Positions 1 to 8,777 are shown, counted from the stretch's first letter. The stretch is 64,000 nt of DNA from Actinomadura hibisca NBRC 15177 (GCF_001552635.1 NZ_BCRO01000036.1:1-64000); one strand, 5' to 3'. The notes: generated by a model from the letters alone, not told the origin. Translations and numbers: made by a program.

Positions 1-31
1 GCCAGGCGAGCCCTCTGGGCCGGGACTTTGT

Positions 32-694
32 CTAGAGCGCTTCACAGCTGTCGGAGAGGACTGCCAGGAGCCGCAGTGGATCAGGGAGGGCGCCGCCGTC
101 CGGGGGGCGCACCCAGACCGTCTCACGGCCGTACGGGAGCACCGAGGGCGGCGCGAGCACGTAGCTGTCGCGGCAGTGCCAGCGCATCCCGGGGGTCTCG
201 GTGACGGTCGCGGGCGAGCAGTCCAGGTGGCAGGACCACCACTCGTCCTCGTCCATGGGGACGCCGCGCGTGGCGACGAAGAACAGGTAACGCTCGTCGC
301 CGATCGCGGCGACCGGGCCGACCGGCAGGCCCCCGGCGTCGATGCGGGCCAGCGCGTCGGCCCCGGCCGCGGCGGGCACGTCGAAGACGTCGAAGACGCG
401 GCCGGTCGGCAGGACGATGTTGGCGCCGGGGCGTTCGGCCCACATCCGGCCGACGACCTCGACGTCCACGCTGGCCTGGAGGGCCCAGGCGCCCGAGACG
501 GGATGGGCGCCCGGGTCGGGACAGCCCACCCGGTCGCAGGAGCAGGCGCGGTCGGCGCCCGCGCCCGCGCCGGGGACGCAGGGCCAGCCCATCGCGGCGT
601 ACTCGCGGGCGGCGGCGGCCGTCCGGTCGAGGCGGTCGCGCCGGTCCCGCCGGTCGCGCACCTGTCGTCGTCGGCTGCCCGATACCGCCAGCAT
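32..694 (-). CDS. Orphan bifunctional DNA primase/polymerase-like protein (prim-pol fold)
   Basis: A 220-residue protein resembling the N-terminal prim-pol (archaeo-eukaryotic primase) domain found as a stand-alone protein in many actinomycetes. Visible marks are a Cys/His cluster (CSCDRVGC followed by PGAHP), the FDVFDVP segment where prim-pol enzymes carry acidic catalytic residues, and the C-terminal SYVLAPPS motif. No helicase or primase C-terminal domain follows, so a replicative role is not implied. The ATG at 694 is chosen because a GAGGGGGCGGGG ribosome site precedes it; a longer frame to 832 has no good site. The acidic motif is spaced D-x-x-D rather than D-x-D, so catalytic activity is doubtful. 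The family match is fairly sure; the function is unknown. Confidence 0.7.
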   Translation of the reverse strand: MLAVSGSRRRQVRDRRDRRDRLDRTAAAAREYAAMGWPCVPGAGAGADRACSCDRVGCPDPGAHPVSGAWALQASVDVEVVGRMWAERPGANIVLPTGRVFDVFDVPAAAGADALARIDAGGLPVGPVAAIGDERYLFFVATRGVPMDEDEWWSCHLDCSPATVTETPGMRWHCRDSYVLAPPSVLPYGRETVWVRPPDGGALPDPLRLLAVLSDSCEAL

Positions 695-889
695 CCCCGC
701 CCCCTCGCACGTCAAGGTCGAAAGTGCATCCTTGATAGCCGATGATGCCGGTGCCCCGGCCCCGGGAACACGCCAACCCCCCACGAACGGTCCTAAGTGA
801 CTACCCGGCCATGCCCCCCGGCGATGGACCACGTCACCCGAAGTGACGGGGTTGCTACAGAGGATCCCGCCCGCGACCTCAACTGTCGC

Positions 890-1010
890 GCGAGTGCCTA
901 ACTGCCCTGGCGGAGCGAAGCCGGAGGCGAACTCCGCCAGGGCAGATCGCGAAGCGATGTGGCACTCGCAAAGGCACGGTCAGGGGGCGAGCCGCCAGGC
1001 GAGCCCCCTG
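890..1010. repeat. Compound palindromic repeat element downstream of hemB
   Basis: This stretch is almost entirely inverted repeats. An outer 9-bp pair (GCGAGTGCC at 890-898, GGCACTCGC at 961-969) encloses a 14-bp perfect stem (CTGCCCTGGCGGAG at 902-915, its complement at 932-945) and a small ATCGC-gaa-GCGAT hairpin (946-958). A separate 8-bp stem follows at 981-1010. The first 20 bases of the window repeat part of 993-1012 with one change, so the element is probably dispersed and recurs downstream of the prim-pol gene. No reading frame here looks real. A REP-like element or a complex terminator are the likely readings. Confidence 0.7.
981..1010 (-). terminator. Probable hemB operon terminator hairpin
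   Basis: CAGGGGGC (981-988) pairs perfectly with GCCCCCTG (1003-1010) around a 14-nt loop, beginning about 10 nt after the hemB stop codon in the direction of transcription. There is no clear U-tract, as is common in GC-rich actinobacterial terminators. Confidence 0.55.
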
Positions 1011-1020
1011 GGCTTTGGCT

Positions 1021-2007
1021 TCAAGAAACACAGCGGTGGGCGGCTTCGGTGGCCCAGTAGGTGAGGACGATGTCGGCGCCCGCGCGGCGGATCGAGATCA
1101 GTGACTCGTCGATGGTGCGCTCGCGGTCGATCCAGCCCTTCTCCGCCGCCGCCTCGATCATCGCGTACTCGCCGCTGACCTGGTAGGCGGCCACCGGCAC
1201 GTCCACCGCGTCGCGGACGCGGCGCACCACGTCCAGGTAGGCCCCGGCGGGCTTCACCATCACCATGTCGGCGCCCTCGTCCAGGTCGAGGAACACCTCG
1301 CGCAGCGACTCGTCCGCGTTGGCCGGGTCCTGCTGGTGGGTGGAGCGGTCGCCGAACTGCGGCGCGCACTCGGCGGCGTCGCGGAACGGGCCGTAGTACG
1401 CCGAGGCGTACTTGGCCGAGTAGGCGAGGATCGGCAGTTCCTCGTGGCCCGCGCCGTCCAGGGCCTCGCGGATCGCGGCGACCTGGCCGTCCATCATGCC
1501 GCTGGGCGCGACGACGCGGGATCCGGCCTCGGCCTGGGCGACCGCGATCGAGGCGTACCGCTCCAGCGTCGCGTCGTTGTCGATCTCACCGTCGGCGGTG
1601 ACGATGCCGCAGTGGCCGTGGTCGGTGAACTCGTCCAGGCACAGGTCGGTCATCAGCACGGTCGCGTCGCCGAGGTCGGCGGCCAGGTCGCGCAGCGCGA
1701 CCTGCACCACGCCGTCGGGGTCGTCGCCCGCCGAGCCCCGCTCGTCCTTGACCGCGGGCACGCCGAACAGGATGATCCCGCCCACGCCCGCCTCGACGGC
1801 CTCGTGCGCGGCCTTGCGCAGGCTGTCGCGGGTGTGCTGGTGGACGCCCGGCATCGACGCGATCGGCGCGGGCTCGGTCAGCCCTTCCTTCACGAACATC
1901 GGCAGCACGAGGTCGGCCGGGCTGAGCCGGGTCTCGGCGACCAGGCGGCGCAGCGCGGGCGTGCGGCGCAGCCGCCGCGGCCGCGCGACGGGGAACTGAG
2001 CGGACAT
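1021..2007 (-). CDS. hemB: Delta-aminolevulinic acid dehydratase (porphobilinogen synthase)
   Basis: Condenses two 5-aminolevulinate molecules to porphobilinogen in the cytosol, the second common step of haem and cobalamin synthesis. The 328-residue product has the usual family length. The two active-site lysines are visible at K199 ([13 protein letters not shown]) and K252 ([10 protein letters not shown]), the latter forming the Schiff base. The metal loop reads [14 protein letters not shown] (121-134): C123 and C133 are kept, but the middle cysteine of zinc enzymes is replaced by D125, so metal use may differ. It is the last gene of the rex-hemA-hemC-hemD operon, 35 nt after hemD. The start ATG is preceded by AGGAAGAAGGGG. 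Confidence 0.96.
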   Translation of the reverse strand: MSAQFPVARPRRLRRTPALRRLVAETRLSPADLVLPMFVKEGLTEPAPIASMPGVHQHTRDSLRKAAHEAVEAGVGGIILFGVPAVKDERGSAGDDPDGVVQVALRDLAADLGDATVLMTDLCLDEFTDHGHCGIVTADGEIDNDATLERYASIAVAQAEAGSRVVAPSGMMDGQVAAIREALDGAGHEELPILAYSAKYASAYYGPFRDAAECAPQFGDRSTHQQDPANADESLREVFLDLDEGADMVMVKPAGAYLDVVRRVRDAVDVPVAAYQVSGEYAMIEAAAEKGWIDRERTIDESLISIRRAGADIVLTYWATEAAHRCVS

Positions 2008-2042
2008 GACCCCTTCTTCCTGCGGGCTTGCTGGGAGGACGG

Positions 2043-3656
2043 CTACTTGCGGCGGCGTGCGCCCCGGCGCATCTGGCTCGGCTTGCGCAGCGGGTCCCCG
2101 GCCTCGACCTGGGCCGCCCGCCTCTTCGCACCGTACTCGGCGAGCGCCTCGGCGAGGGCCGACACCGACGGTTTGTCCGCCATGACGTCCACGCGCAGCC
2201 CGTACTCCTCGGCCGTCTTGGCGGTCTGCGGGCCGATGACCGCGATGACCGTCACGTTGTGCGGCTTGCCCGCGATGCCGATGAGGTTCTTCACCGTCGA
2301 GGAGGAGGTGAACAACACCGCGTCGAACCCGCCGCCCTTGATCGCCTCGCGGATCGGGGCGGGCGGCGGCGCGGCGCGCACGGTGCGGTAGGCGGTGACG
2401 TCCTCGCACTCCCAGCCGAGCGCGGTCAGCCGGGCGATCAGGGTGTCGGTGGCGATGTCGGCGCGCGGCAGCAGCACCCGGTTGATCGGGTCGAGGTCCT
2501 CGTCGAAGGGCGGCCACACCTCGGCCAGGCCCTCGCTGGACTGCTGGCCCGACGGCATCAGGTCGGGCTGCACGCCGAACTCCACCAGCGCGCGGGCGGT
2601 CTGCTCGCCGACCGCGGCGACCTTGAGCCCGGCGAACGCGCGGGCGTCCAGGCCGTAGTCGACGAACTTCTCGCGCACCGCCCGGACGGCGTTGGTGGAC
2701 GTGAACACCACCCACTCGTAGCGGCCGGTGACCAGGCCCTTGACGGCGCGGTCCATCTGCTGCGGGGTGCGCGGCGGCTCCACCGAGATGGTCGGCACCT
2801 CGTCGGGCACCGCGCCGTAGGCGCGCAGCTGCTCCGACAGGTCGGCGGCCTGCTCCTTGGTGCGCGGCACCAGCACCCGCCAGCCGAACAGCGGCTTGGT
2901 CTCGAACCACGACAACCGGTCGCGCCAGCTCACCACGTCCCCCACGATGATCATCGCGGGGGCCTCCATGCCCTTGGTGTCGGCGGCGAGCCGGGCCAGG
3001 GTGGAGACCACCGTCTCCTGCTCGGTGGTGGTGCCGAGGCTGGTCATGGCGGCCGGGGTGCTGTCGGCGCGGCCGACCGCGATCAGCCCCTTGGCGACCT
3101 CCGAGACCGTGCCCTCGGCGCCCAGGATCACCAGCGTGGCGTCGGGCGCGGAGAACTTCTCCCAGTCGACGCCGCCCTCGGCGGCGTCGATGACGCGGAC
3201 CTCGCGGCGCTTGCCGTCGGTCAGCGGGATGCCGGCGTATCCGGGCACGCCGGTCACCGCCGACACCCCCGGCACCACCTCGAACGGGACGCCGGCCTTG
3301 GCCAGCGCGCCGCCCTCGGCGGCCAGGGCGCCGGCCGTGCCGGGGTCGCCCGGCAGCAGCCGCACCACGCGGCGGCCCGCCTTGGCGGCGCGGGCGGCCA
3401 GCTTGGCCGGGTCGCCCTCGGCGGCGTCGACGATCTCGGCGTCGGGGCGGGCGTGCGACAGGATCTCGGCGTGGCACAGCGCGCGGTCCACCACGATCAC
3501 GTCGGCCCGGCCGAGCTCGGTCGCGGCGCGCAGGGTGAGCAGTCCGGGGTCTCCGGGACCGGTGCCGACCAGGGCGACCAGGCCCGGTCCGGTCGTCTCG
3601 GCGGTGGGCTTGTCGGCGGCCGGGGCGGTGGCCGGGCGCTGGCTAGCGGGGCTCAA
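2043..3656 (-). CDS. hemD: Fused uroporphyrinogen-III C-methyltransferase / uroporphyrinogen-III synthase
   Basis: A 537-residue fusion. Residues about 25-260 form a tetrapyrrole methylase domain ([15 protein letters not shown] near the N terminus, [12 protein letters not shown] further on), the CobA/SUMT type that leads to sirohaem and cobalamin. Residues about 265-510 form the HemD domain that cyclises hydroxymethylbilane to uroporphyrinogen III ([19 protein letters not shown]). Such fusions are usual in actinobacteria. The frame starts at TTG, 14 nt inside the end of hemC, behind GGGGGAACG, so the two are translationally coupled. The basic C-terminal tail (RRGARRRK) has no assigned role. 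The methylase half is fairly diverged, and its activity is inferred from the family. Confidence 0.93.
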   Translation of the reverse strand: MSPASQRPATAPAADKPTAETTGPGLVALVGTGPGDPGLLTLRAATELGRADVIVVDRALCHAEILSHARPDAEIVDAAEGDPAKLAARAAKAGRRVVRLLPGDPGTAGALAAEGGALAKAGVPFEVVPGVSAVTGVPGYAGIPLTDGKRREVRVIDAAEGGVDWEKFSAPDATLVILGAEGTVSEVAKGLIAVGRADSTPAAMTSLGTTTEQETVVSTLARLAADTKGMEAPAMIIVGDVVSWRDRLSWFETKPLFGWRVLVPRTKEQAADLSEQLRAYGAVPDEVPTISVEPPRTPQQMDRAVKGLVTGRYEWVVFTSTNAVRAVREKFVDYGLDARAFAGLKVAAVGEQTARALVEFGVQPDLMPSGQQSSEGLAEVWPPFDEDLDPINRVLLPRADIATDTLIARLTALGWECEDVTAYRTVRAAPPPAPIREAIKGGGFDAVLFTSSSTVKNLIGIAGKPHNVTVIAVIGPQTAKTAEEYGLRVDVMADKPSVSALAEALAEYGAKRRAAQVEAGDPLRKPSQMRRGARRRK

Positions 3657-4572
3657 TGTCGCGTTCCCCCATCAACTGGTCGGCCCCCTCGGCGAGCATC
3701 CGGTGCGCGAGGTCGCGCCCGATCTCCTCGGCCCGGTCAGGGTGGCCGCTTGCGGACAGCCGGATCTCGCGGCGGCCGTCGGCGGCGACGACGGTGGCCG
3801 TGAGGTGCAGCTCTTGTTCTACTTCGGCAGCGTATGTTCCCACGGGCGCCGAGCATCCCGCCTCCAGCACCGCCAGCACCGTGCGCTCGGCGAGCACCGC
3901 GGCGCGGGTGGCGCGGTCGTCGACCGTGCCCAGCAGCTCGATGAGGTCGGCGCGGTCGGCGCGGCACTCCAGCGCCAGCGAGCCCTGGCCGGGCGCGGGC
4001 AACATGCGCTCGGGGCCGAACACCTCGGCGACGTCGTCCAGGCGGCCGATGCGCCGCAGGCCCGCGTGCGCGAGCACGACGGCGTCCAGCTCGCCGCTGG
4101 TGACCTTGCCCAGCCGGGTGTCGGCGTTGCCGCGGATCGGCACCACGTCGAGGTCGGGGCGTAGCCTCCGCAGCTGCGCGACCCGGCGGGGCGATCCGGT
4201 GCCGACGCGCGCACCGCGCGGCAGGTCGTCCAGCTTGGCGTGGCCGCAGAGCGCGTCCCACGGGTCGTCGCGGCGCGGCGTGGCGGCCAGCGTCAGCCCG
4301 TCGGCGGGACCGGTGGGCAGGTCCTTCAGCGAGTGCACGGCGAAGTCCACCTCACCGGCCAGCAGCCTGTCCCGGAGCGCGTTGACGAAGACGCCGGTGC
4401 CCCCGATCTGCGCGAGCAGTGCCTTGGAAACATCACCTTCGGTGGTTACCCCGACCAGCTCCACCGCATACCCCGTACGCTGCGACAACTCGTCGGCGAC
4501 CAGCTGCGACTGGGTCGTGGCCATGAGGCTCTTGCGGGTGCCGAGCCGCAGGGGCCCCTTGCTAGCGGTCAC
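3643..4572 (-). CDS. hemC: Porphobilinogen deaminase (hydroxymethylbilane synthase)
   Basis: Polymerises four porphobilinogen units into hydroxymethylbilane. At 309 residues it matches the family length. C240 in VLEAGCSAPVG is the attachment site of the dipyrromethane cofactor, D84 in HSLKDLP is the catalytic aspartate, and GTGSPRR (124-130) with PIRGNADTR (145-153) are cofactor and substrate binding loops. The start is GTG at 4572, overlapping the hemA stop as GTGA. The 3' end overlaps hemD. This packing indicates one tetrapyrrole operon read from rex toward hemB. Confidence 0.97.
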   Translation of the reverse strand: MTASKGPLRLGTRKSLMATTQSQLVADELSQRTGYAVELVGVTTEGDVSKALLAQIGGTGVFVNALRDRLLAGEVDFAVHSLKDLPTGPADGLTLAATPRRDDPWDALCGHAKLDDLPRGARVGTGSPRRVAQLRRLRPDLDVVPIRGNADTRLGKVTSGELDAVVLAHAGLRRIGRLDDVAEVFGPERMLPAPGQGSLALECRADRADLIELLGTVDDRATRAAVLAERTVLAVLEAGCSAPVGTYAAEVEQELHLTATVVAADGRREIRLSASGHPDRAEEIGRDLAHRMLAEGADQLMGERDIEPR

Positions 4573-5993
4573 GATCGTGTTCCTTCACTGTCAGCGGTGT
4601 CGCCGCCGGGCGCGCCGGACGTCGCGCTGGCCCAGGGGCGGACGGTGGGCGTGGTGGCGGGCGGCTCGCCGTCGCGCAGGTCGGCGCGGGCCACCGCCAC
4701 CGGCGCGGTGGGGTCGAGGTCGAACAGCTCGCGCAGCGCGTCGGCGTAGGCGTCACCGCCCGGCGCGGCGGCCAGCTCCTTGACGCGGACGGTCGGGGCG
4801 TGCAGCAGCTTGTCGACCACGCGCCGCACCGTCTGGCCGACCTCCTTGCGGGCGCGCTCGTCCAGCTCGGGCAGCCGTCCCGACAGGCGGGCCAGCTCGA
4901 TGTCCACCACCTCGGCGGCCATGCTCCGCAGCGCGACCACCGTCGGCGCGACGGCGGCGGCGCGGGCCGCGCCGAGGAAGGCGGTCACCTCGGCGGCGAC
5001 GATCTCCTGCACGGCGGCGACGGCCTCGGGGCCGATCGCGCGGGCGGCCTCCTGCGCGGTGCGCAGGTCGTCCAGCCCGGCCAGCGCGACGCCGGGCAGC
5101 GCGCGCACGCCCGGGTCGATGTCGTGCGGCAGCGCGAGGTCGAGCAGGAACCGGCGGCGCGGTTCGCCGCCGGGCCCCGCCTCGCCGACGCCCGCCGCGG
5201 CGAGCTGCTCGGCGGTCAGCACCAGGCCGGTCGCGCCGGTGCACGACACGACCAGGTCGGCCTCGGCGAGCGCGGCGTCCAGGGCGGACAGCTCGATCGC
5301 GCGGGCCGGGGTCTCCAGCGAGTCGGCCAGGCGCTCGGCCCGGTCGAAGGTGCGGTTGGCGATGACGATCTCGCCCGCGCCCGAACGGCTCAGCGTCGCG
5401 GCGGCCAGGCTGCTCATCGAGCCCGCGCCCACCACCAGGGCGCGCAGCCCGTCCAGCGGGCCCAGGTGCGCGACGGCCACCTCCAGGCCCACGCTGACCA
5501 GCGACGCCCCGGCCTTGTCGATGCCGGTCTCGTGGTGGGCGCGCTTGCCGACGCGCAGCGCCCGCTGGAGGACGTCGTGCAGCTCGCGGCCGAGGGTGCC
5601 CTCGTCCTGGCCGAGCTTGAACGCCGCGCGGATCTGGCCGAGGATCTGTCCCTCGCCGACCACCATCGACTCCAGCCCGCACGCCACCGCGAACGCATGC
5701 TGGATCGCCCGCTCCTCGTAGTGCACGTACAGGTGCGGCGACAGGTCGTCCAGCGGCACGCCGGTGTGCAGCGCCAGCAGCTCGGTGATCGTGGTGACGC
5801 CGCCGTGGAACCTGTCGACCACCGCGTACACCTCGACGCGGTTGCAGGTCGCCACGATCGCGGCCTCGGCCACGTACGGCGAGTCGTGCACCCCGTGCAG
5901 CAGCTTGGCCAGGTCGTCGCCGGACACGGCGGCGCGCTCCAGCAGCGCCACCGGGGCGCTGCGGTGACTGAGCCCCACCACCAGGACGCTCAT
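4569..5993 (-). CDS. hemA: Glutamyl-tRNA reductase
   Basis: NADPH-dependent reduction of glutamyl-tRNA to glutamate-1-semialdehyde, the first committed step of the C5 route to tetrapyrroles. The catalytic cysteine is C50 in ATCNRVEVY. The segment VVGEGQILGQIRAAF and the Rossmann loop VVGAGSMSSLAA are typical. The 474-residue length fits the family, with an alanine/proline-rich tail. The ATG has a GAGCGGGGG ribosome site. It lies 57 nt downstream of rex, the order known for Streptomyces rex-hemACD, so control by Rex is likely. The stop overlaps the hemC start by four bases. Confidence 0.97.
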   Translation of the reverse strand: MSVLVVGLSHRSAPVALLERAAVSGDDLAKLLHGVHDSPYVAEAAIVATCNRVEVYAVVDRFHGGVTTITELLALHTGVPLDDLSPHLYVHYEERAIQHAFAVACGLESMVVGEGQILGQIRAAFKLGQDEGTLGRELHDVLQRALRVGKRAHHETGIDKAGASLVSVGLEVAVAHLGPLDGLRALVVGAGSMSSLAAATLSRSGAGEIVIANRTFDRAERLADSLETPARAIELSALDAALAEADLVVSCTGATGLVLTAEQLAAAGVGEAGPGGEPRRRFLLDLALPHDIDPGVRALPGVALAGLDDLRTAQEAARAIGPEAVAAVQEIVAAEVTAFLGAARAAAVAPTVVALRSMAAEVVDIELARLSGRLPELDERARKEVGQTVRRVVDKLLHAPTVRVKELAAAPGGDAYADALRELFDLDPTAPVAVARADLRDGEPPATTPTVRPWASATSGAPGGDTADSEGTRS

Positions 5994-6050
5994 GGCCGGC
6001 CCCCCGCTCGCCTCTCCCGCCGCCCGCTCATGCGGTCACTCCCGATCCGC

Positions 6051-6791
6051 TCATGCCTCTACCGCCTCGACGTACTGCGCGGCACCGGGAGGGTCCTCGC
6101 CGGAGGCCGGCGGGGCGTACCCGTCGGGCCCTCCGGCCTTCCGCTGCTCGTGGAACGCCAGGATCTGCAGTTCGATGGACAGATCGACCTTACGCACATC
6201 GACCCCGTCCGGCACCGACAGCACCACCGGCGCGAAGTTCAGCACGCTGGTCACGCCCGCCGCCACCACCCGGTCGCACACCTTCTGGGCGGCGCCCGCC
6301 GGGGTGGCGATCACCGCGATCGACACCCGCCGGCCGCTGATGATCTCCTCCAGCCGGTCGATGTGCTCGACCGCCATGCCGGAGATCTCCTGCCCGACCA
6401 GCGCCTCGTCGGCGTCCAGCAGGCCCGCCACGCGGAACCCGCGGGAGGCGAAACCGCCGTAGCCGGCCAGCGCCCGGCCCAGGTTACCGACCCCGATGAT
6501 TGCCACGACCCAATCCTGGGTCAGGCCCAGTTCACGAGAGATCTGGTAGACGAGGTACTCCACCTCGTACCCCACGCCCCGGGTCCCGTAGGAGCCGAGG
6601 TGCGACAGGTCCTTGCGGAGCTTGGCGGAGTTGACGCCCGCGGCGGCGGCCAGCTCCTCGGAGGAGACGGTGGCCACACCGCGCTCCTGGAGGGTGTGCA
6701 GGGCCCGCAGGTAGACCGGCAGGCGCGCCACGGTGGCTTCGGGGATGCCGCGCTCGGCGCGGTCGCGAGTGCGGTTCTGGCGAGGTGTCAC
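6051..6791 (-). CDS. rex: Redox-sensing transcriptional repressor Rex
   Basis: Rex represses respiratory and haem genes and leaves DNA when NADH rises relative to NAD+. The 246-residue protein has an N-terminal winged helix (about 15-85; SEELAAAAGVNSAKLRKDL as recognition region) and a Rossmann NAD(H) domain beginning with IIGVGNLGRAL (G100, G102, G105). The C-terminal 25 residues are proline- and glycine-rich and look disordered. The start is GTG, with only a weak GAAGAGCAGG site upstream. A Rex-type operator lies in its own promoter, so it is probably autoregulated. It heads the hem operon. Confidence 0.96.
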   Translation of the reverse strand: MTPRQNRTRDRAERGIPEATVARLPVYLRALHTLQERGVATVSSEELAAAAGVNSAKLRKDLSHLGSYGTRGVGYEVEYLVYQISRELGLTQDWVVAIIGVGNLGRALAGYGGFASRGFRVAGLLDADEALVGQEISGMAVEHIDRLEEIISGRRVSIAVIATPAGAAQKVCDRVVAAGVTSVLNFAPVVLSVPDGVDVRKVDLSIELQILAFHEQRKAGGPDGYAPPASGEDPPGAAQYVEAVEA

Positions 6792-6887
6792 GGCCTGCTC
6801 TTCGGGGGCTCGACGCTGAGTCTGACCCCGGTCGGAGCGCGACCGGGTCGGAGTAGCCGCGGCCCGGCCGCACCAGGGCTGTCCACC

Positions 6888-6918
6888 AGATTAAGCCTTT
6901 GTGAATACGCGCACAAAG
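6888..6918 (-). promoter_or_regulatory. rex promoter with overlapping Rex operator (ROP)
   Basis: CTTTGTG (6897-6903) and CACAAAG (6912-6918) are perfect inverted arms around 8 nt, close to the known ROP half-site TTGTGAA. On the minus strand a -35 TTGTGC (6911-6916) and a -10 TAATCT (6888-6893) stand 17 bp apart, so the operator covers the -35 and the spacer. This is the expected layout for autorepression, with a leader of roughly 90 nt before the rex GTG. Confidence 0.8.
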
Positions 6919-7047
6919 TCGCCCCCCGGGCGGGCCGCCGGACAGATCATCTTGGAAACGGGCAAAACCGCAGGTCAAGAGGGGTTCAAGGGTGGGATGG
7001 CGCCAGCTGGGCGGGGCGGGCGGGCCCCGCCGGGTGTGACTGACGAG

Positions 7048-7067
7048 ACACCGTCTTTTTCCGGTGT
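7048..7067 (-). terminator. Hairpin after the glutaredoxin gene
   Basis: ACACCG (7048-7053) pairs with CGGTGT (7062-7067) around a loop rich in T on the plus strand; outer GTGAC/GTCAC bases extend the stem. It lies about 50 nt after the glutaredoxin stop and before the rex promoter, so it probably separates the two transcripts. Confidence 0.5.
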
Positions 7068-7114
7068 GTCACTCCGCTCACACCAGAGTGTGCTTACGGG
7101 TGGTCGCGGCGGCG

Positions 7115-7432
7115 TCAGGCCGTGCGGCGGGCCTTCTCGATCGCGGCGCGCAGCCGGGCCTCGTCCACCCGCCAGAAGTCGTGCTGCACGCCGTTGACCA
7201 GCGTGACGGGGATCTGCTCCCAGTACTCGCGGGTGTCGGCCTCCGACCGCGTGATGTCCCGCTCCTCCACCCGCGCGCCCAGGTCGGCGGCGACCCGCTG
7301 GATGATCACCCGGGCGTCGTCGCACAGGTGGCAGCCGGGCTTGCCCAGCAGGGTGACGGTGACGTCGGACGGCAGGTCGTTCGGCGGGTCGTTCGGCGGG
7401 TCATTCGGCGGGTCATTCGGCAGGTCGCTCAC
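7115..7432 (-). CDS. Glutaredoxin-family thiol protein with N-terminal PPND repeats
   Basis: A 105-residue glutaredoxin-like (DUF836-type) protein. The thioredoxin-fold core begins near residue 24 (VTVTLLGKPGCHLCDDA), with the redox pair C34-x-x-C37, and contains the cis-proline segment IPVTLVNG. In actinobacteria such small proteins are thought to serve thiol-disulphide exchange; the partner is unknown. The first 21 residues are an unusual tandem PPND repeat encoded by 12-bp units and are probably flexible. The GTG start lies 7 nt after the stop of the upstream membrane-protein gene, so the two are likely co-transcribed. rex follows with its own promoter. Confidence 0.85.
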   Translation of the reverse strand: MSDLPNDPPNDPPNDPPNDLPSDVTVTLLGKPGCHLCDDARVIIQRVAADLGARVEERDITRSEADTREYWEQIPVTLVNGVQHDFWRVDEARLRAAIEKARRTA

Positions 7433-7439
7433 GGTGCGC

Positions 7440-8777
7440 TCACAGGACGGGGCGGCCGCCGGGCGCGGCGGGCGCCGACAGCGGGGCGAGCTTGGCCGCG
7501 CCCAGCCTCAACTCGATGACGTTGGTGGTCAGCACGTGCGAGCGCGCCTCGCCCTTGAAGCGCTGCCAGTGCGGCTGCTGGCGCTGCGCGGCGAACGCGG
7601 CCTCGTCGCGGAACAGCCAGTAGAAGATCCGCTGGGTGGGCGCGTTCTCCACCTGGTGGCAGGCGAGGATCATCGTGTCGGGCTCGGCGGCCTTGGTGGC
7701 GGCGACCAGGTCGGCGGCCAGCCGGTCGAAGGCGTCCTCGCGGCCGTCCAGCAGCGTGTAGACCGTGATCTGGCCGCAGGCGGCCGACAGGTCCGGCGGG
7801 CCGGGCAGTCCGGGCAGGCCCGGCATTCCGGCCAGACCGGGCAGTCCCGCGGCCTCGCCGGACGGGCCGCGCAGGCCGTCCAGGCTGGTCGGCGGCGACG
7901 CGGGGACCGGCTCGAAGGCGGGCTCGGGGAAGCGCAGGTCGTCGGCCGGAGCGGGCGCGGGCTCGGGGAAGCGCAGGTCCTCGCGCGGGGCGGGCTCCGG
8001 CGGCGCGACCGGGGCCGCCGCCTGCTGGGGGAAGCGGGCGGGCTGCTCGTCGTAACCGGTCGCGGGGCCGGTCGCGGGGCCGGGCGCGGGCTGGTCGTCG
8101 TACTCCTCGTCGTCCTCGTACACCGGGATGGTGCGCATCGCGCCGTACCAGACCAGCCCGGCCGCGCCCGCGAGCATGAGCACGGCCAGGAACGACGGCA
8201 GCAGCCCGCGCGTCCCGGCCACCACCAGCACCCCGGCGAGCGCCACCAGCGCGATCGGGATCAGCAGCTCGGCGGCCTCGCGGTCCTGCTTGCTCGCCAG
8301 CAGCGCGGTCACCACCGCGCACGCCACCAGCGAGATCACCGCGACGACGTGGCCGCCGTCGATCAGCAGCAGCGGCAGCGCGTCGTAGGCCTCGCCCGGC
8401 TTGGGCAGGCTCTTGTCGAGCGTCTTGGTCAGCGGGTCGGCCAGCAGGATGACGATGGCGACCACGGTGTAGGACAGCGTGAACAGCCAGGCGGCGAACC
8501 GGACCTGCACGTAGCGGGCGATCAGTTCGACCATGCCGAGGGCCAGCCACAGCGGCGCGATCAGCGCGGCACCGGTCTCGGCCACCTTGAACAGCAGGTC
8601 GTTGAAGCCCAGCAGGAATCCCAGCGCCATCGTCAGCAGCGACAGCGTGATCCCGACCAGGGTCACCGACCAGGCGATCAGGTAGAGCAGCCGGTCTTTG
8701 TAGGCGCGCATGATCAGCAACCCGGTGGGCACCAGGGCGCCCAGGGTCGCCAGCAGCGCGATGAGAGCTTCGAGCAT
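7440..8777 (-). CDS. Multi-pass membrane protein with C-terminal antibiotic-biosynthesis-monooxygenase (ABM) domain
   Basis: A 445-residue protein not assigned to a named family. Residues about 1-220 contain six or seven hydrophobic segments (for example LIALLATLGALVPTGLLIM and LLIPIALVALAGVLVVAG). Residues about 225-335 are an acidic, proline-rich linker with repeats of DLRFPEPA and LPGL. Residues about 340-440 resemble an ABM/dimeric alpha-beta barrel domain (GQITVYTLLDGREDAFDRLA, then IFYWLFRDEAAFAAQ). ABM domains bind haem or small aromatics, or act as oxygenases, but no catalytic residue can be named. It probably forms an operon with the glutaredoxin gene and diverges from bldN. The ATG at 8777 begins the hydrophobic part. 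Confidence 0.7.
   Translation of the reverse strand: MLEALIALLATLGALVPTGLLIMRAYKDRLLYLIAWSVTLVGITLSLLTMALGFLLGFNDLLFKVAETGAALIAPLWLALGMVELIARYVQVRFAAWLFTLSYTVVAIVILLADPLTKTLDKSLPKPGEAYDALPLLLIDGGHVVAVISLVACAVVTALLASKQDREAAELLIPIALVALAGVLVVAGTRGLLPSFLAVLMLAGAAGLVWYGAMRTIPVYEDDEEYDDQPAPGPATGPATGYDEQPARFPQQAAAPVAPPEPAPREDLRFPEPAPAPADDLRFPEPAFEPVPASPPTSLDGLRGPSGEAAGLPGLAGMPGLPGLPGPPDLSAACGQITVYTLLDGREDAFDRLAADLVAATKAAEPDTMILACHQVENAPTQRIFYWLFRDEAAFAAQRQQPHWQRFKGEARSHVLTTNVIELRLGAAKLAPLSAPAAPGGRPVL

Noticed and set aside
1021..3477. 818-codon frame running through hemB and into hemD
   Set aside because: Only the hemB part is protein-like; the upstream part is Arg/Gly-rich noise in a shifted frame of hemD. 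hemB starts at the ATG at 2007 with a ribosome site.
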